Shown: positions 42,982 to 51,538 of the stretch, in pieces
How the letters are laid out: each line of letters opens with the position of its first letter
Numbering within the stretch: position 1 is the first letter of the stretch
Origin: Bacillus sp. OK048
GTDB lineage: Bacteria; Bacillota; Bacilli; Bacillales; Cytobacillaceae
Length of the DNA stretch: 64,000 nucleotides
Reading direction: 5' to 3'
NCBI RefSeq assembly: GCF_900103525.1
Contig: NZ_FNHN01000001.1
Coordinates: forward strand, 1-64,000
The notes under the pieces: generated by a model
Databases searched by the model: none
The model's input: only the letters and a program-made list of their open reading frames with translations
What the model was told of the DNA's origin: nothing
Made by a program: the position numbers and the translations under genes

Positions 42982-45138
42982 TCATGCTGGTTTAGCTGGT
43001 AAAAGGATATTAAAAGTGGTTCCTTTATTTGGCTCACTCTCGACAAACACTCTACCATTATGATTTTCGATAATCTTAAAACTGACCATTAAACCTAAAC
43101 CATTACCATTTTTCTTAGTCGTGTAAAAGGGTTCACCCAGCTGTTTAAGCTTTTCTTTTGGTATTCCAACACCTGTGTCCTGAATCGAGATTTGGACATT
43201 ATTATCATGAATCATCGTCTTAACACGCAATTCACCGCCATTTGGCATTGCTTCAATTCCATTTTTAATAAAATTCAAAAACACCTGTTTCAAACGATTT
43301 TCATCACATTCGATCTGGATTATTTCGTGTTGACAGTCAAAGGAAAGTTTGACATGTTTCTTGCGAGCCTCAAATTCTAGTAGTGATACAACGTTTTGAA
43401 TCACTGGCACGACATTCTTTTCTTCCAATTCAACCATCTTAGGTTTGGCCAACACCATGAAATCCTCCACAATCGTATTGACCCGTTCAATTTCATCGAG
43501 AATGATATTGATAAATTCTAATCGTTCCGGATCAATCTCATCCAAAGTAAGGAACTCGGCATAGCCTTTCATCGATGTCAGCGGATTTCGAATTTCATGT
43601 GCTACACCAGCAGCTAGTTGACCAACGGCTGCAAGCTTATCTTGACGATGAAGGATTTCTTCTGTTTTCTTCCGCTCGGTAATGTCGTTGCGAATCGCAA
43701 CATATTGGTATGGCTTTCCATTTTCATTTAAAAAAGGAACAATCGTAGTATCCACCCAATAAAAGCTGCCATCCTTCGCTTTATTCCTTAGTTCACCTTT
43801 CCAAACCTTACCTGATCCAATCGTCTTCCATAAATCCTTAAAGAACAATTTGGAATGATGACCAGAGTTTAAGATGTTGTGGTCCTTGCCAATTAGCTCT
43901 TCTCGACTGTATTTTGAAATCTCACAAAATTTATCATTTACACTTGTAATGATTCCTCGTGAATCTGTAAATGCGACAATCGTTGATTGATCGAGTGCAA
44001 AGCGAATGTCAATATTATCCTTCATTGATTCTTTTAAATGTTCTTCCGCTCGTTTACGATCTGAAATATCTGAACGAATGGCTATATATTGATACGGCTT
44101 TCCATTTTCATTTACAAAAGGAACAATCGTGGTTGCTACCCAATAAAGGCTGCCGTCTTTAGCTTTATTTCTAATTTCCCCACGCCAGATGTTGCCCTTT
44201 TGAATGGTCGTCCACATCTCCTTAAAAAACTCTTTTGGATGGTAGCCAGAATTTAACAGTCGATGGTTTTTTCCGATAATTTCTTCCTTTGTGTACTTTG
44301 AGATTTCTTCAAATTTATCATTTACAAATAAAATCGTTCCTTGTGCATCGGTGATCGCTACAATGGTAGATGCATCAAGTGCTGCTTTGATATCCTTTAG
44401 ATTCGTATCTGTTTTTGCAAGTTGCTTACTTATTAACGTACTTGAAGCAATTAACCCGCAGATAATTAAAACCGTTACGAATAATATTAAATAAATCAGG
44501 AAGGTTTCTTCATTTATTGACCCGTTTGCCGAATTCGTTGAAATGATCGTAGAAGCTCTTTTTAAAAGAAAATGCCCTTCAGCAATAGCAGTTGAAATAA
44601 TCAATGCGCTTATCGGTTTTAACCAAGCCTGGTTACTTTTCGAATAGGTTTTAGATGAAAAAAGAATCCAAAATGAAAATAAAAAAGACCCAAATAATAA
44701 TAATCCAGAAAACACAAAAAGTGGAATATTATATTCTAAAGATAGATTCATAGCAAAAATGCTGATTACATGAATAGCAAGAACGGCTGAAGTTAAAAAG
44801 AAACTGCCAAAAAACAATTGATACGTTCGAATCTCTCTCGCAAGTAATGGACTAAAAGCTATTCCAGAAAAAGCTATTCCGATAAAAATGGACAAAACTG
44901 TAAGAGGAATATGATAACTAGAAAAACGACTAATATCAGCGGCTATTAATCCGATAAAATTCATTACCCAAATACCAACGCCCATTGATATGGACCCACC
45001 AAGATATAATAACCGTTTGTTTTTCTTGGAACTTTTTATTAACGTAAACATATCTAAGCCTGTATAGGAAGCCATGATGGTTAACCCAATGGCAATCGTT
45101 ATTAAAAAAGGATGAAAATCACCTGATACAATATCCAT
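42982..45138 (-). CDS. MHYT-like / tandem-PAS sensor histidine kinase
   Basis: This is a 718-residue membrane sensor. Residues about 1-240 hold seven hydrophobic segments in an MHYT-type arrangement, but the first motif reads WVMNFIG where MHYT proteins have WxMHFIG. Two near-identical PAS domains follow (IVAITDAQGTILFVND; IVAFTDSRGIITSVND), each ending in a PAC motif. The kinase core has the H-box GVAHEIRNPLTSMKGY, N-box FLNFIKNGIEAMPNGG, and G-boxes DTGVGIPKEK and NGNGLGLMVS. The C terminus is a KinE-like phosphorelay kinase type. There is no response regulator beside it, so it is an orphan, possibly feeding Spo0F or another regulator. Confidence 0.9.
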   Translation of the reverse strand: MDIVSGDFHPFLITIAIGLTIMASYTGLDMFTLIKSSKKNKRLLYLGGSISMGVGIWVMNFIGLIAADISRFSSYHIPLTVLSIFIGIAFSGIAFSPLLAREIRTYQLFFGSFFLTSAVLAIHVISIFAMNLSLEYNIPLFVFSGLLLFGSFLFSFWILFSSKTYSKSNQAWLKPISALIISTAIAEGHFLLKRASTIISTNSANGSINEETFLIYLILFVTVLIICGLIASSTLISKQLAKTDTNLKDIKAALDASTIVAITDAQGTILFVNDKFEEISKYTKEEIIGKNHRLLNSGYHPKEFFKEMWTTIQKGNIWRGEIRNKAKDGSLYWVATTIVPFVNENGKPYQYIAIRSDISDRKRAEEHLKESMKDNIDIRFALDQSTIVAFTDSRGIITSVNDKFCEISKYSREELIGKDHNILNSGHHSKLFFKDLWKTIGSGKVWKGELRNKAKDGSFYWVDTTIVPFLNENGKPYQYVAIRNDITERKKTEEILHRQDKLAAVGQLAAGVAHEIRNPLTSMKGYAEFLTLDEIDPERLEFINIILDEIERVNTIVEDFMVLAKPKMVELEEKNVVPVIQNVVSLLEFEARKKHVKLSFDCQHEIIQIECDENRLKQVFLNFIKNGIEAMPNGGELRVKTMIHDNNVQISIQDTGVGIPKEKLKQLGEPFYTTKKNGNGLGLMVSFKIIENHNGRVFVESEPNKGTTFNILLPAKPA

Positions 45139-45365
45139 TAACAGTATCCCCCCTTTGACCTAATGTCTTTCTACTATGATTGTAATGTAAAAAAGAAAGA
45201 TAGTGAAGCACTTTGGTCACAAAGTTGTCGAAATTAGTTTTTTAAATCACCCGTACATACAGGAAAATTGAACAGCACACAATTCAAATGCAGGATAAAT
45301 GTATCATTTTTAAAAAACTCTAATTATTTTTAAAAAAGGACTACACAAAATTACTTTTTTTGATT

Positions 45366-45386
45366 ATACTGTACTACAACAGTACA
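45366..45386 (+). promoter_or_regulatory. Promoter/operator before the YhfH-like pair
   Basis: TATACT (45366-45371) overlaps the inverted repeat TGTACT-ACAAC-AGTACA. A degraded copy, TGTACTATAACA, precedes the second YhfH-like gene, showing that the control region was duplicated with the gene. Confidence 0.4.
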
Positions 45387-45425
45387 AAATAAAATAAACT
45401 GTATTAAAAAAGGAGGATGTTTTTA

Positions 45426-45560
45426 ATGTTAATGAATCCAGTTGAATTTTTCCGCACGTTACCGAAAAAAGAATGTCCAGAATGTGGCCAGCATATGGAA
45501 GAGCAAGCTGAAAGCTATTTAATGGAATGTGACCGCTGTTTATCAAAAAGAGAAGAATAG
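45426..45560 (+). CDS. yhfH: YhfH-family zinc-ribbon small protein, copy 1
   Basis: This is a 44-residue protein with MLMNPVEFFRTLPKKECPEC, then GQHMEEQAES and CDRCLSK: two CxxC pairs that would bind one zinc. The VEFFRxLPxKxCxECG opening is that of Bacillus YhfH. AGGAGG lies 9 nt before the ATG. The role is unknown. A nearly identical copy follows at 45637. Confidence 0.8.
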   Translation: MLMNPVEFFRTLPKKECPECGQHMEEQAESYLMECDRCLSKREE

Positions 45561-45636
45561 AGAAAAAATTTTTTAATCGGATTGTACTATAACAACAAGC
45601 CATCTAATACACTGTATTAAAAAAGGAGGGTTTTTA

Positions 45637-45771
45637 ATGTTGATGAGTCCAGTTGAATTTTTCCGCACTTTGCCTGCAAAGCAATGCCCTGAATGTGGGC
45701 AGCACATGGAGGAACAAGCTGAAAGCTACTTAATGGAATGTGACCGCTGTTTAGCAAATAAAGACGAATAG
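45637..45771 (+). CDS. yhfH: YhfH-family zinc-ribbon small protein, copy 2
   Basis: This is a 44-residue tandem duplicate of the previous gene, with MLMSPVEFFRTLPAKQCPEC and CDRCLANKDE. The Cys pairs are kept and only a few residues differ, so both copies are probably functional. The upstream AGGAGGG and part of the control region are duplicated too. A strong terminator follows. Confidence 0.8.
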   Translation: MLMSPVEFFRTLPAKQCPECGQHMEEQAESYLMECDRCLANKDE

Positions 45772-45788
45772 AACATAAGCGTTATCAC

Positions 45789-45816
45789 ACTCCCCTTAGA
45801 CTGGGGAGTTTTTTTG
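45789..45816 (+). terminator. Terminator after the YhfH-like pair
   Basis: ACTCCCC / GGGGAGT stem, 7-nt loop, followed by TTTTTT. Confidence 0.85.
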
Positions 45817-45883
45817 TATTGAATATTAAGGAAGGAATAATCCCAATTCAGAACGCGAAAGCTTAATTAAGGAGGTGTTTGGG

Positions 45884-46054
45884 ATGGCAAAGAAAACTAC
45901 CTCATCCGATAAGAAACAAACTTCGATTCAAGGAGGAGTTTACCCTTCTCAAAAATATGTTCCTGGTGGATCAGTTGATGAACATAAGGAGTTTGAGGAT
46001 ACTAACATTATGTTAGCCGGGGATGAAATCCTTCAACAAAATGAAAATCTTTAA
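45884..46054 (+). CDS. Small hypothetical protein (56 residues)
   Basis: Not recognised. It is a hydrophilic, probably unstructured protein with a basic start (MAKKTTSSDKK), a central GGVYPSQKYVPGGS and an acidic end. GGAGG precedes the ATG. It is 19 nt upstream of the SplA-like gene and likely shares its transcript and terminator. Confidence 0.7.
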   Translation: MAKKTTSSDKKQTSIQGGVYPSQKYVPGGSVDEHKEFEDTNIMLAGDEILQQNENL

Positions 46055-46073
46055 AAGAGGAAGGTAATTGGAT

Positions 46074-46325
46074 ATGGATATTGTTGATATTACGACTGCT
46101 AAGCCAGGAGACGAGGTGTTTGTCATCTATCGTAATCCACATGTACCAACTGTTGCTAATATACGAGCGGCAGAAATTGTTACTCATCCGAAGAATCCAA
46201 ACGCCCTTGCCCTGTTCTTAAATGAAACCTTTCATGTTATTGAAGATGATGACGCTCTTTTCCCTAGTTCTGAATCTGCACAAAAAGCATTTGATGGTCA
46301 TTTTTTTGATTTTGGAGATGAATAA
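46074..46325 (+). CDS. SplA-like small regulator domain protein
   Basis: This 83-residue protein has the GDEVFVIYRNPHVPTVANI and ALALFLNETFHVIEDDDALF pattern I associate with SplA, the transcriptional regulator of spore photoproduct lyase (splAB). No splB gene follows, so this copy is orphaned and its target is unknown. The ATG at 46074 follows GAGGAAGG. The match is from memory and not verified. Confidence 0.6.
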   Translation: MDIVDITTAKPGDEVFVIYRNPHVPTVANIRAAEIVTHPKNPNALALFLNETFHVIEDDDALFPSSESAQKAFDGHFFDFGDE

Positions 46326-46355
46326 AAGACTGTCATCCATGTGACAGTCTTTTTA
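46324..46355 (+). terminator. Terminator of the SplA-like gene
   Basis: AAAAGACTGTCA / TGACAGTCTTTTT, a perfect 12-bp stem with T-run. Confidence 0.85.
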
Positions 46356-46368
46356 AATAGTATCTATA

Positions 46369-46554
46369 TTATATTTTCGGAAGCTCTCTTATTTCTGTAG
46401 CCATCTCGTTTCCACACATAGGACAGAGCAAATCGTCTGTGACAAAATCTTTTCTCATCCAGCCAATACAAGCATTATCCATGCAAGAATAGATTTCGGT
46501 TTCAAGCATGATTACTTCAATTTCTTCATCCTTAGCTCTTTTACCATAAAAAAT
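46369..46554 (-). CDS. YdjO-like zinc-ribbon protein, probable ATT start
   Basis: This is a 61-residue frame with FYGKRAKDEEIEV, then SCMDNACIGWMRKDF and CPMCGNEM. The CNxxCxGWMRxxF and CPxC pattern is that of the cold-inducible YdjO family, with four Cys for zinc. Ribosome binding site GGAGG lies 8 nt before an ATT codon, which gives (M)FYGKR, matching the family N terminus. The first in-frame ATG (46509) would lose this part. An ATT start, as in infC, would make expression depend on IF3. Confidence in the product is moderate. Confidence 0.65.
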   Translation of the reverse strand: MFYGKRAKDEEIEVIMLETEIYSCMDNACIGWMRKDFVTDDLLCPMCGNEMATEIRELPKI

Positions 46555-46652
46555 GGGAACCGCCTCCTTTTTTTATAGTATGTACCAAAAATGTCCTTTT
46601 CATTGCGTAAAAAAATCTTTATCAAATTCAAAGTAAGAAAGGATTCCTTTTT

Positions 46653-46787
46653 ATGAAATCTGCGGGTGAAAAATTTACAGTCGTCGGCACGGATATTGAA
46701 GTAGTTAAACGATTAAACAGCCAATCTGGCTTAAGTTATAACCAAGTAAAACAATTACTTGCTGAAAAATATGCGAATAAAAAATAG
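46653..46787 (+). CDS. Small protein (44 residues) with a helical N-x-x-S segment
   Basis: A short ORF with MKSAGEKFTVVGTDIEVVKR, then LNSQSGLSYNQVKQLLAEKY. The TDIEVVKRLNSQS segment vaguely resembles gamma-type spore protein repeats, but the rest does not, so no assignment is made. A GGA-type ribosome binding site is present and an outstanding terminator follows, supporting a real gene. Confidence 0.6.
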   Translation: MKSAGEKFTVVGTDIEVVKRLNSQSGLSYNQVKQLLAEKYANKK

Positions 46788-46826
46788 CAAGGAACCTTCC
46801 AATTGTCGGAAGGTTCCTTGCTATTT
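46782..46826. terminator. Bidirectional terminator
   Basis: A perfect 19-bp stem (AATAGCAAGGAACCTTCC core) with a 7-nt loop; the left arm covers the stop codon of the small gene. Confidence 0.9.
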
Positions 46827-47043
46827 AAACGATAACTATTGTCAAAATGAATACTCAATGATATGCAAATTTCAAAAATGTGTACATATTTGACCATTTC
46901 CTAACTGGTACAAGTCGTATTATTAAAGGAGGTCAAATACTTTCAATAGGTGGTATTTAATATCGTCAATTGATGAATGTTCACGAAATATCCACATCTT
47001 TTTCACGAAAACTTCATTATCTTTATGATAGGAGGGAGAAATA

Positions 47044-47643
47044 ATGAAAAAAATCTATCTTATATGTAGCTTAGCCGTATTTATCGGGATTACAGCTGGA
47101 ATTTCTTTTTTTCTAATACGGGATGCAAGTGCTAAAGTACCAGCCAATATTACGTTAAAGGATCATAATGGTGAGGATTACACTTTCAGTAAAGACGATA
47201 AACTAAAACTAGTCGAATTTATTTATACTCATTGTCCTGATATTTGCCCAACCACCACCCAAAAAATGGTCCAATTAAAAGCAGATTTAGAAAAAAATAA
47301 CGTATTTGGTAAAGAAATTGAGTTTCTTACCATTACCATTGACCCTTACAGAGACACACCTGAAGTCCTGCAAAAATACATGAATGCTTTTAAGATTACG
47401 AATAATGACCATTGGATGTTCCTTACTGGTGATCAGGCAACGATCAAAGCTGACCAAGTAAAAATCAGAGAAGTTGCAGAATCATTACAATTTCAATATA
47501 AAGACCCAGGTAATGGCCAGTTTATCCATACATCCTTCTCCTATTTAATAGATGGAAACAATCAATTCATCGCCAAATTTCCAATGGGCGAAGATTTTAA
47601 TAAACAAGAAGTTTACGAAGAAATCATGGATGAAATTAAATAA
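47044..47643 (+). CDS. SCO1/SenC-family copper chaperone
   Basis: This 199-residue protein is membrane-anchored by one N-terminal segment, with a thioredoxin-like domain outside. The copper ligands are intact: CPDICP (CxxxC near residues 65-69) and the distal His in IHTSFSYLID. SCO proteins load the CuA site of cytochrome c oxidase or act in redox sensing. AGGAGG precedes the ATG. No cytochrome oxidase gene is adjacent. The anchor lacks a lipobox, unlike B. subtilis YpmQ. Confidence 0.9.
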   Translation: MKKIYLICSLAVFIGITAGISFFLIRDASAKVPANITLKDHNGEDYTFSKDDKLKLVEFIYTHCPDICPTTTQKMVQLKADLEKNNVFGKEIEFLTITIDPYRDTPEVLQKYMNAFKITNNDHWMFLTGDQATIKADQVKIREVAESLQFQYKDPGNGQFIHTSFSYLIDGNNQFIAKFPMGEDFNKQEVYEEIMDEIK

Positions 47644-47651
47644 TAGGAAAC

Positions 47652-47687
47652 AAAAAAGCGGTTAGTCCTTTGGATTAATCGCTTTTT
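47652..47687 (+). terminator. Terminator of the SCO1-family gene
   Basis: AAAAAGCG...CGCTTTTT with inner TTA/TAA and TCC/GGA pairs. Confidence 0.7.
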
Positions 47688-47696
47688 ACTACCTAT

Positions 47697-47831
47697 TCAA
47701 TTCACGGATGATGGATACTTTTTTATTTGTTGTAGAGATAATAGGTAGTTGGCCTTGGGTTTTGTTAAACTAGCTTTTATTCCGGCCTGTTTTAACTTAT
47801 TCACTAGTTCAGTAAGTTGCTTTTTCGACAT
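47697..47831 (-). CDS. Small basic protein (44 residues)
   Basis: Not recognised. The frame starts MSKKQLTELVNKLKQAGIKA and is Lys-rich with a predicted amphipathic helix, ending KKYPSSVN. GGTGAG lies 4 nt before the ATG. It is the only candidate gene in the gap between the SCO1 and ABC-F genes and has no obvious terminator of its own. Confidence 0.5.
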   Translation of the reverse strand: MSKKQLTELVNKLKQAGIKASLTKPKANYLLSLQQIKKYPSSVN

Positions 47832-48043
47832 ACTTCTCACCTACTTTATTCCTTCAATCTTCTTTACCCAATTTTACAACAAAAGTATGAATAAAGTGTG
47901 AAAACTTCGAAAAAAAATTAGAAAAATTTTCTGCAATTTATTTTATTATTCTCGATTCATTCTCCTCATTCTACAAAGAATTCGCTCTTTACCCATTTTA
48001 ATGGTATAGTTAATAGATATTTTGCTTTTGGAGGATATTAATA

Positions 48044-49666
48044 ATGATAACTGTAAGTAATGTAAGTTTAAGATATGGTGACAGAAAATTATTTGAAGAT
48101 GTAAACATTAAATTTACACTTGGGAATTGCTATGGTCTTATTGGTGCAAACGGCGCCGGAAAATCAACTTTTTTAAAGATCTTATCCGGAGAAATTGAAT
48201 CACAATCTGGAACGGTTCACCTTGGACCAGATGAACGTATGGCTGTTTTAAAACAAAACCATTTTGAATACGAGGAACAAGAAGTATTAAAGACGGTTAT
48301 TATGGGCCACACACGACTTTATCAAGTGATGCAAGAAAAAGATGCGATTTATATGAAAGATCCCTTCACGGATGAAGATGGGATGAAAGCTGCAGAGCTT
48401 GAGGGCGAATTTGCTGAATTAAACGGATGGGAAGCAGAGCCTGAAGCAGCTATTCTATTAAAAGGTCTAGGCATTGGTGAAGACTTACATTATAAAAAAA
48501 TGGCTGAATTGACAGGTTCAGAAAAAGTAAAGGTTCTTCTTGCACAAGCTCTCTTTGGCAGACCTGATGTATTACTCCTGGATGAGCCGACGAACCATTT
48601 AGATATTAAGGCGATTCAATGGTTAGAAGAGTTCTTAATAAACTTTGAAAACACAGTCATTGTCGTATCCCATGACCGTCATTTCCTAAATAAAGTTTGT
48701 ACTCATATTGCCGATTTAGACTTTGGAAAAATTCAAATTTATGTTGGTAACTATGATTTCTGGTATGAATCTAGTCAATTAGCTACAAGACTGACTTCTG
48801 ATGCAAACAAAAAGAAGGAAGAAAAAATAAAGGAATTGCAAGCCTTTATTGCTCGCTTTAGCGCCAATGCTTCTAAGTCGAAACAAGCAACGTCTCGTAA
48901 AAAACTATTAGACAAAATTACACTCGATGATATTCGTCCTTCATCTCGTCGTTATCCATTTGTAGGGTTTACACCTGAACGAGAAATTGGTAATGATTTA
49001 TTAATGGTAGAAGGATTAACAAAAACAATTGATGGCGTAAAAGTCCTTAATAATGTAAGCTTTTTTATGAACAAAAGTGATAAAATTGCTCTTGTTGGAC
49101 CAAATGAAGTGGCCAAGACTACCCTTTTCAAAATCCTTATGGGAGAAATGGAAGCTGACAGTGGTACCTTTAAATGGGGTATTACCACTTCACAAGCTTA
49201 TTTTCCTAAAGATAACTCCGAGCACTTTGAAAATAGTGAATTAACTCTAGTTGATTGGCTTCGTCAGTTCTCGCCAAAAGATGAAAGTGAAAGTTTCTTA
49301 CGTGGATTCTTAGGTAGAATGTTGTTTTCTGGAGAAGAAGTTCTAAAGAAGGCCAGTGTCCTTTCTGGAGGCGAAAAAGTTCGTTGTATGCTCTCTAAAA
49401 TGATGTTAAATGGAGCGAACGTATTACTTCTAGACGAGCCAACAAACCATCTTGATTTGGAATCTATTACAGCTTTAAATAATGGATTAATCAACTTTAA
49501 AGGGTCACTACTATTCTCATCACATGACCATCAGTTTATCCAAACGATTGCCAACCGTATCTTTGAAATAACACCAAATGGATTAGTCGATAAGCAAATG
49601 GCATACGACGAATACCTTGAAAATAGTGAAATTCAAAAACAAGTTGCAGAAATGTACAATAATTAA
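48044..49666 (+). CDS. ABC-F family ATPase, YkpA/YbiT-like
   Basis: This is a 540-residue protein with two nucleotide-binding domains and a linker (about residues 245-300, Lys-rich, ANASKSKQATSRKKLL) but no membrane domain. ABC-F proteins act on ribosomes in translation control or antibiotic protection. Domain 1 has Walker A GANGAGKST and Walker B VLLLDEPTNHLD but the signature LTGSEKVKVL; domain 2 has signature LSGGEKVRCM but Walker A GPNEVAKTT, lacking the usual Gly. The two decayed motifs belong to the same composite ATP site. I recall similar changes in B. subtilis YkpA, so this is probably a family trait, not damage. GGAGG-type site present. Confidence 0.88.
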   Translation: MITVSNVSLRYGDRKLFEDVNIKFTLGNCYGLIGANGAGKSTFLKILSGEIESQSGTVHLGPDERMAVLKQNHFEYEEQEVLKTVIMGHTRLYQVMQEKDAIYMKDPFTDEDGMKAAELEGEFAELNGWEAEPEAAILLKGLGIGEDLHYKKMAELTGSEKVKVLLAQALFGRPDVLLLDEPTNHLDIKAIQWLEEFLINFENTVIVVSHDRHFLNKVCTHIADLDFGKIQIYVGNYDFWYESSQLATRLTSDANKKKEEKIKELQAFIARFSANASKSKQATSRKKLLDKITLDDIRPSSRRYPFVGFTPEREIGNDLLMVEGLTKTIDGVKVLNNVSFFMNKSDKIALVGPNEVAKTTLFKILMGEMEADSGTFKWGITTSQAYFPKDNSEHFENSELTLVDWLRQFSPKDESESFLRGFLGRMLFSGEEVLKKASVLSGGEKVRCMLSKMMLNGANVLLLDEPTNHLDLESITALNNGLINFKGSLLFSSHDHQFIQTIANRIFEITPNGLVDKQMAYDEYLENSEIQKQVAEMYNN

Positions 49667-49704
49667 AAGTAAAGCGGACACATGGAGTGTCCGCTTTTTA
49701 CTTT
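49666..49704. terminator. Bidirectional terminator after the ABC-F gene
   Basis: AAAGCGGACAC / GTGTCCGCTTT, an 11-bp stem with 5-nt loop and T-run; shared with the convergent YuzL-like gene. Confidence 0.85.
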
Positions 49705-49705
49705 A

Positions 49706-49837
49706 TTAAATTTTCTTTTGTTTCCTGCGTGATGATGACACTTCTCTAGTACCTGTTTCTGTTGTTGTTGTTCCTTGGCCTTCAACTTGTGGTGAAGCCA
49801 AACCAATAGTGGAAGGATCCTTTTTACGTTTTCCCAT
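49706..49837 (-). CDS. YuzL-family small basic protein
   Basis: This is a 43-residue Lys/Arg-rich protein: MGKRKKDPSTIGLASPQVEG then QGTTTTETGTREVSSSRRKQ. It resembles the YuzL family of small Bacillus proteins of unknown function; the family name is from memory. GGAGGTG precedes the ATG at 49837; a frame to 49909 has no such site. It is divergent from the YkuS-like gene. Confidence 0.7.
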   Translation of the reverse strand: MGKRKKDPSTIGLASPQVEGQGTTTTETGTREVSSSRRKQKKI

Positions 49838-49936
49838 GTTTACACCTCCACTAGTAGTTTTTGAAGATAATCGTGTCTTATTCAGAATAATTAACTCAGA
49901 ACTTGGCATGATAATCTACAGGAGGAGGTGTTTTGT

Positions 49937-50179
49937 ATGGCGAAAATTGGAGTAGAAGAATCTCTCACAGATATTCAACAGGCGTTACGAGAAAAAGGAC
50001 ATGAAGTCATTCAATTAAGACAGGAAACAGATGCACAGAATTGCGATTGCTGTGTTGTTACCGGTTTAGACTCAAATGTAATGGGAATGCAGGATACCGT
50101 TACAAAAGGTTCGGTCATTGAAGCACATGGAATGAGCGCAGATGAAGTGTGCCAACAGGTCGAAAGCAAAATACAATAA
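49937..50179 (+). CDS. YkuS-family (UPF0180) protein
   Basis: This 80-residue conserved protein starts [20 protein letters not shown] and carries the family motif [19 protein letters not shown]. Function is unknown. GGAGGAGG precedes the ATG; a TTG nine nt earlier overlaps that site. It is monocistronic with a bidirectional terminator. Confidence 0.88.
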   Translation: MAKIGVEESLTDIQQALREKGHEVIQLRQETDAQNCDCCVVTGLDSNVMGMQDTVTKGSVIEAHGMSADEVCQQVESKIQ

Positions 50180-50220
50180 GCTTAACTCTAAAACATACAT
50201 CATATATAAGCTAACACTTT

Positions 50221-50244
50221 AAACTGCCGCCGGGCAGTTTTTTT
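50221..50244. terminator. Bidirectional terminator between ykuS-like and carboxypeptidase genes
   Basis: AAACTGCC-GCCG-GGCAGTTT followed by T residues. Confidence 0.8.
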
Positions 50245-51379
50245 ACTTCATTATTCTTTTTCTTACTCCATAAAAAAGACCCGCAAATACAAAAACGATC
50301 ACTCCATACAAAATATTAATACTGCTCTGTTCACTTGAAATCGGTGTTTCTACTTGTGCTTGTACATTTTTTGGTTCTCTTAGTTCAAGTTGAATCGATT
50401 GTATGACTTTTCCATCGTTTACCACTTCAAGTATTCCTTGATCATTAAGGTTCTTTTCGGAACCATTGATGTGTTCGGTAACAATCGTATCATTTTTTAA
50501 GTAGTATTCCTTTTCTTTCATCGTAAAATATTCGTTTTGTTTCACCACTCGATGATGAAAGTTTTTCAAGCCATATTCAATTAGATTTTCAGTGTCATTA
50601 TAAGTAACTTTACTCGTATCTGCTTTTAGAACAATAGCAGTAAGCTTGATATTTTCATTTTCCGCTGTTGTTGCTAATGTGTGTTTTGATTCATTAACAA
50701 AACCCGTTTTTCCGCCGGTAATTCCTTCGAATGGAATCTCACCCTTCAAGAGTCGGTGATGTGTCAATAATGTCGTTTGCCAAGACTCGCCACTCCAAAT
50801 AAGCTCTTTTGTTCCAAATATCTCTGAGAACACAGGATTCTTTTTGGCATAATTAGTAATCATTGCTAAGTCTAAAGCGGTTGTATAGTGGTTTTCATCA
50901 AATAATCCATTTGGGTTTGTAAAATGGGTATTACGAACACCAATTTTGTCTATTAAATACCGGTTGATATTTTTTGCAAACTGCTCAACCGAATCATCTG
51001 TATATTCAGCGATTGCCACAGCAGCATCATTTCCAGAGTTTATCAGCATACCTTGGATTAGCAATTTTAAGGGTACTTTCTCCCCTTCTTCTAAATAGAC
51101 TCTCGTTCCTTCTTCACCCACAGCCCTAGCACTAACGGTAACAACATCATCAAGATTTCCCTTTTCAATTGCATAAATAGCGGTTGCTATTTTCGTCAAA
51201 CTAGCAGGGAATAATCTTTCTTCACCGTTTTTACTATATAAAACGGCATTTGTTTCCGAATCTAACAGAACGGCAGCATCACTCTTTATCTCTAATGACT
51301 GGTTCGCTGCTGCGGACGTGTATACTTGGTTTGATAAAACGAGAAAGACGATCATGATAAAAGAAATAAACTTTGACAA
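50243..51379 (-). CDS. Serine-type D-alanyl-D-alanine carboxypeptidase (PBP5/DacF-like)
   Basis: This 378-residue exported enzyme trims peptidoglycan stem peptides. The N-terminal signal ends near AAANQ. The active-site motifs are PASLTKIATA (SxxK), NSGNDAAVAI (SxN) and GGKTGFVNES (KTG). A C-terminal domain follows, and the last about 25 residues form a single transmembrane anchor (ILYGVIVFVFAGLFYGV), whereas typical PBP5 proteins end in an amphipathic helix. The paralogue (DacA, DacB, DacF) is not assigned. Confidence 0.9.
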   Translation of the reverse strand: MSKFISFIMIVFLVLSNQVYTSAAANQSLEIKSDAAVLLDSETNAVLYSKNGEERLFPASLTKIATAIYAIEKGNLDDVVTVSARAVGEEGTRVYLEEGEKVPLKLLIQGMLINSGNDAAVAIAEYTDDSVEQFAKNINRYLIDKIGVRNTHFTNPNGLFDENHYTTALDLAMITNYAKKNPVFSEIFGTKELIWSGESWQTTLLTHHRLLKGEIPFEGITGGKTGFVNESKHTLATTAENENIKLTAIVLKADTSKVTYNDTENLIEYGLKNFHHRVVKQNEYFTMKEKEYYLKNDTIVTEHINGSEKNLNDQGILEVVNDGKVIQSIQLELREPKNVQAQVETPISSEQSSINILYGVIVFVFAGLFYGVRKRIMK

Positions 51380-51501
51380 TTAACAACATCCTTACTTTTT
51401 GTTTATCATCTGATTTTATCAAATAATCATTGTTTGTAAATATTAAGAGGAAAATTGTCATTTAATCGAAATTTTTAGTGCAATATCGAAATAATCGAAA
51501 T

Positions 51502-51535
51502 AAAAAATCGGCTTGGAAATGGCTCCATGCCGATT
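51502..51535 (-). terminator. Terminator of the truncated mprF-like gene
   Basis: AATCGGC / GCCGATT stem followed by TTTTTT on the minus strand, directly after the stop codon. Confidence 0.7.
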
Positions 51536-51538
51536 CGA

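Noticed and set aside
48044..49666. ABC-F gene as inactive because of the GPNEVAKTT Walker A
   Set aside because: The rest is fully conserved and the change appears typical of the YkpA/YbiT group as I remember it.
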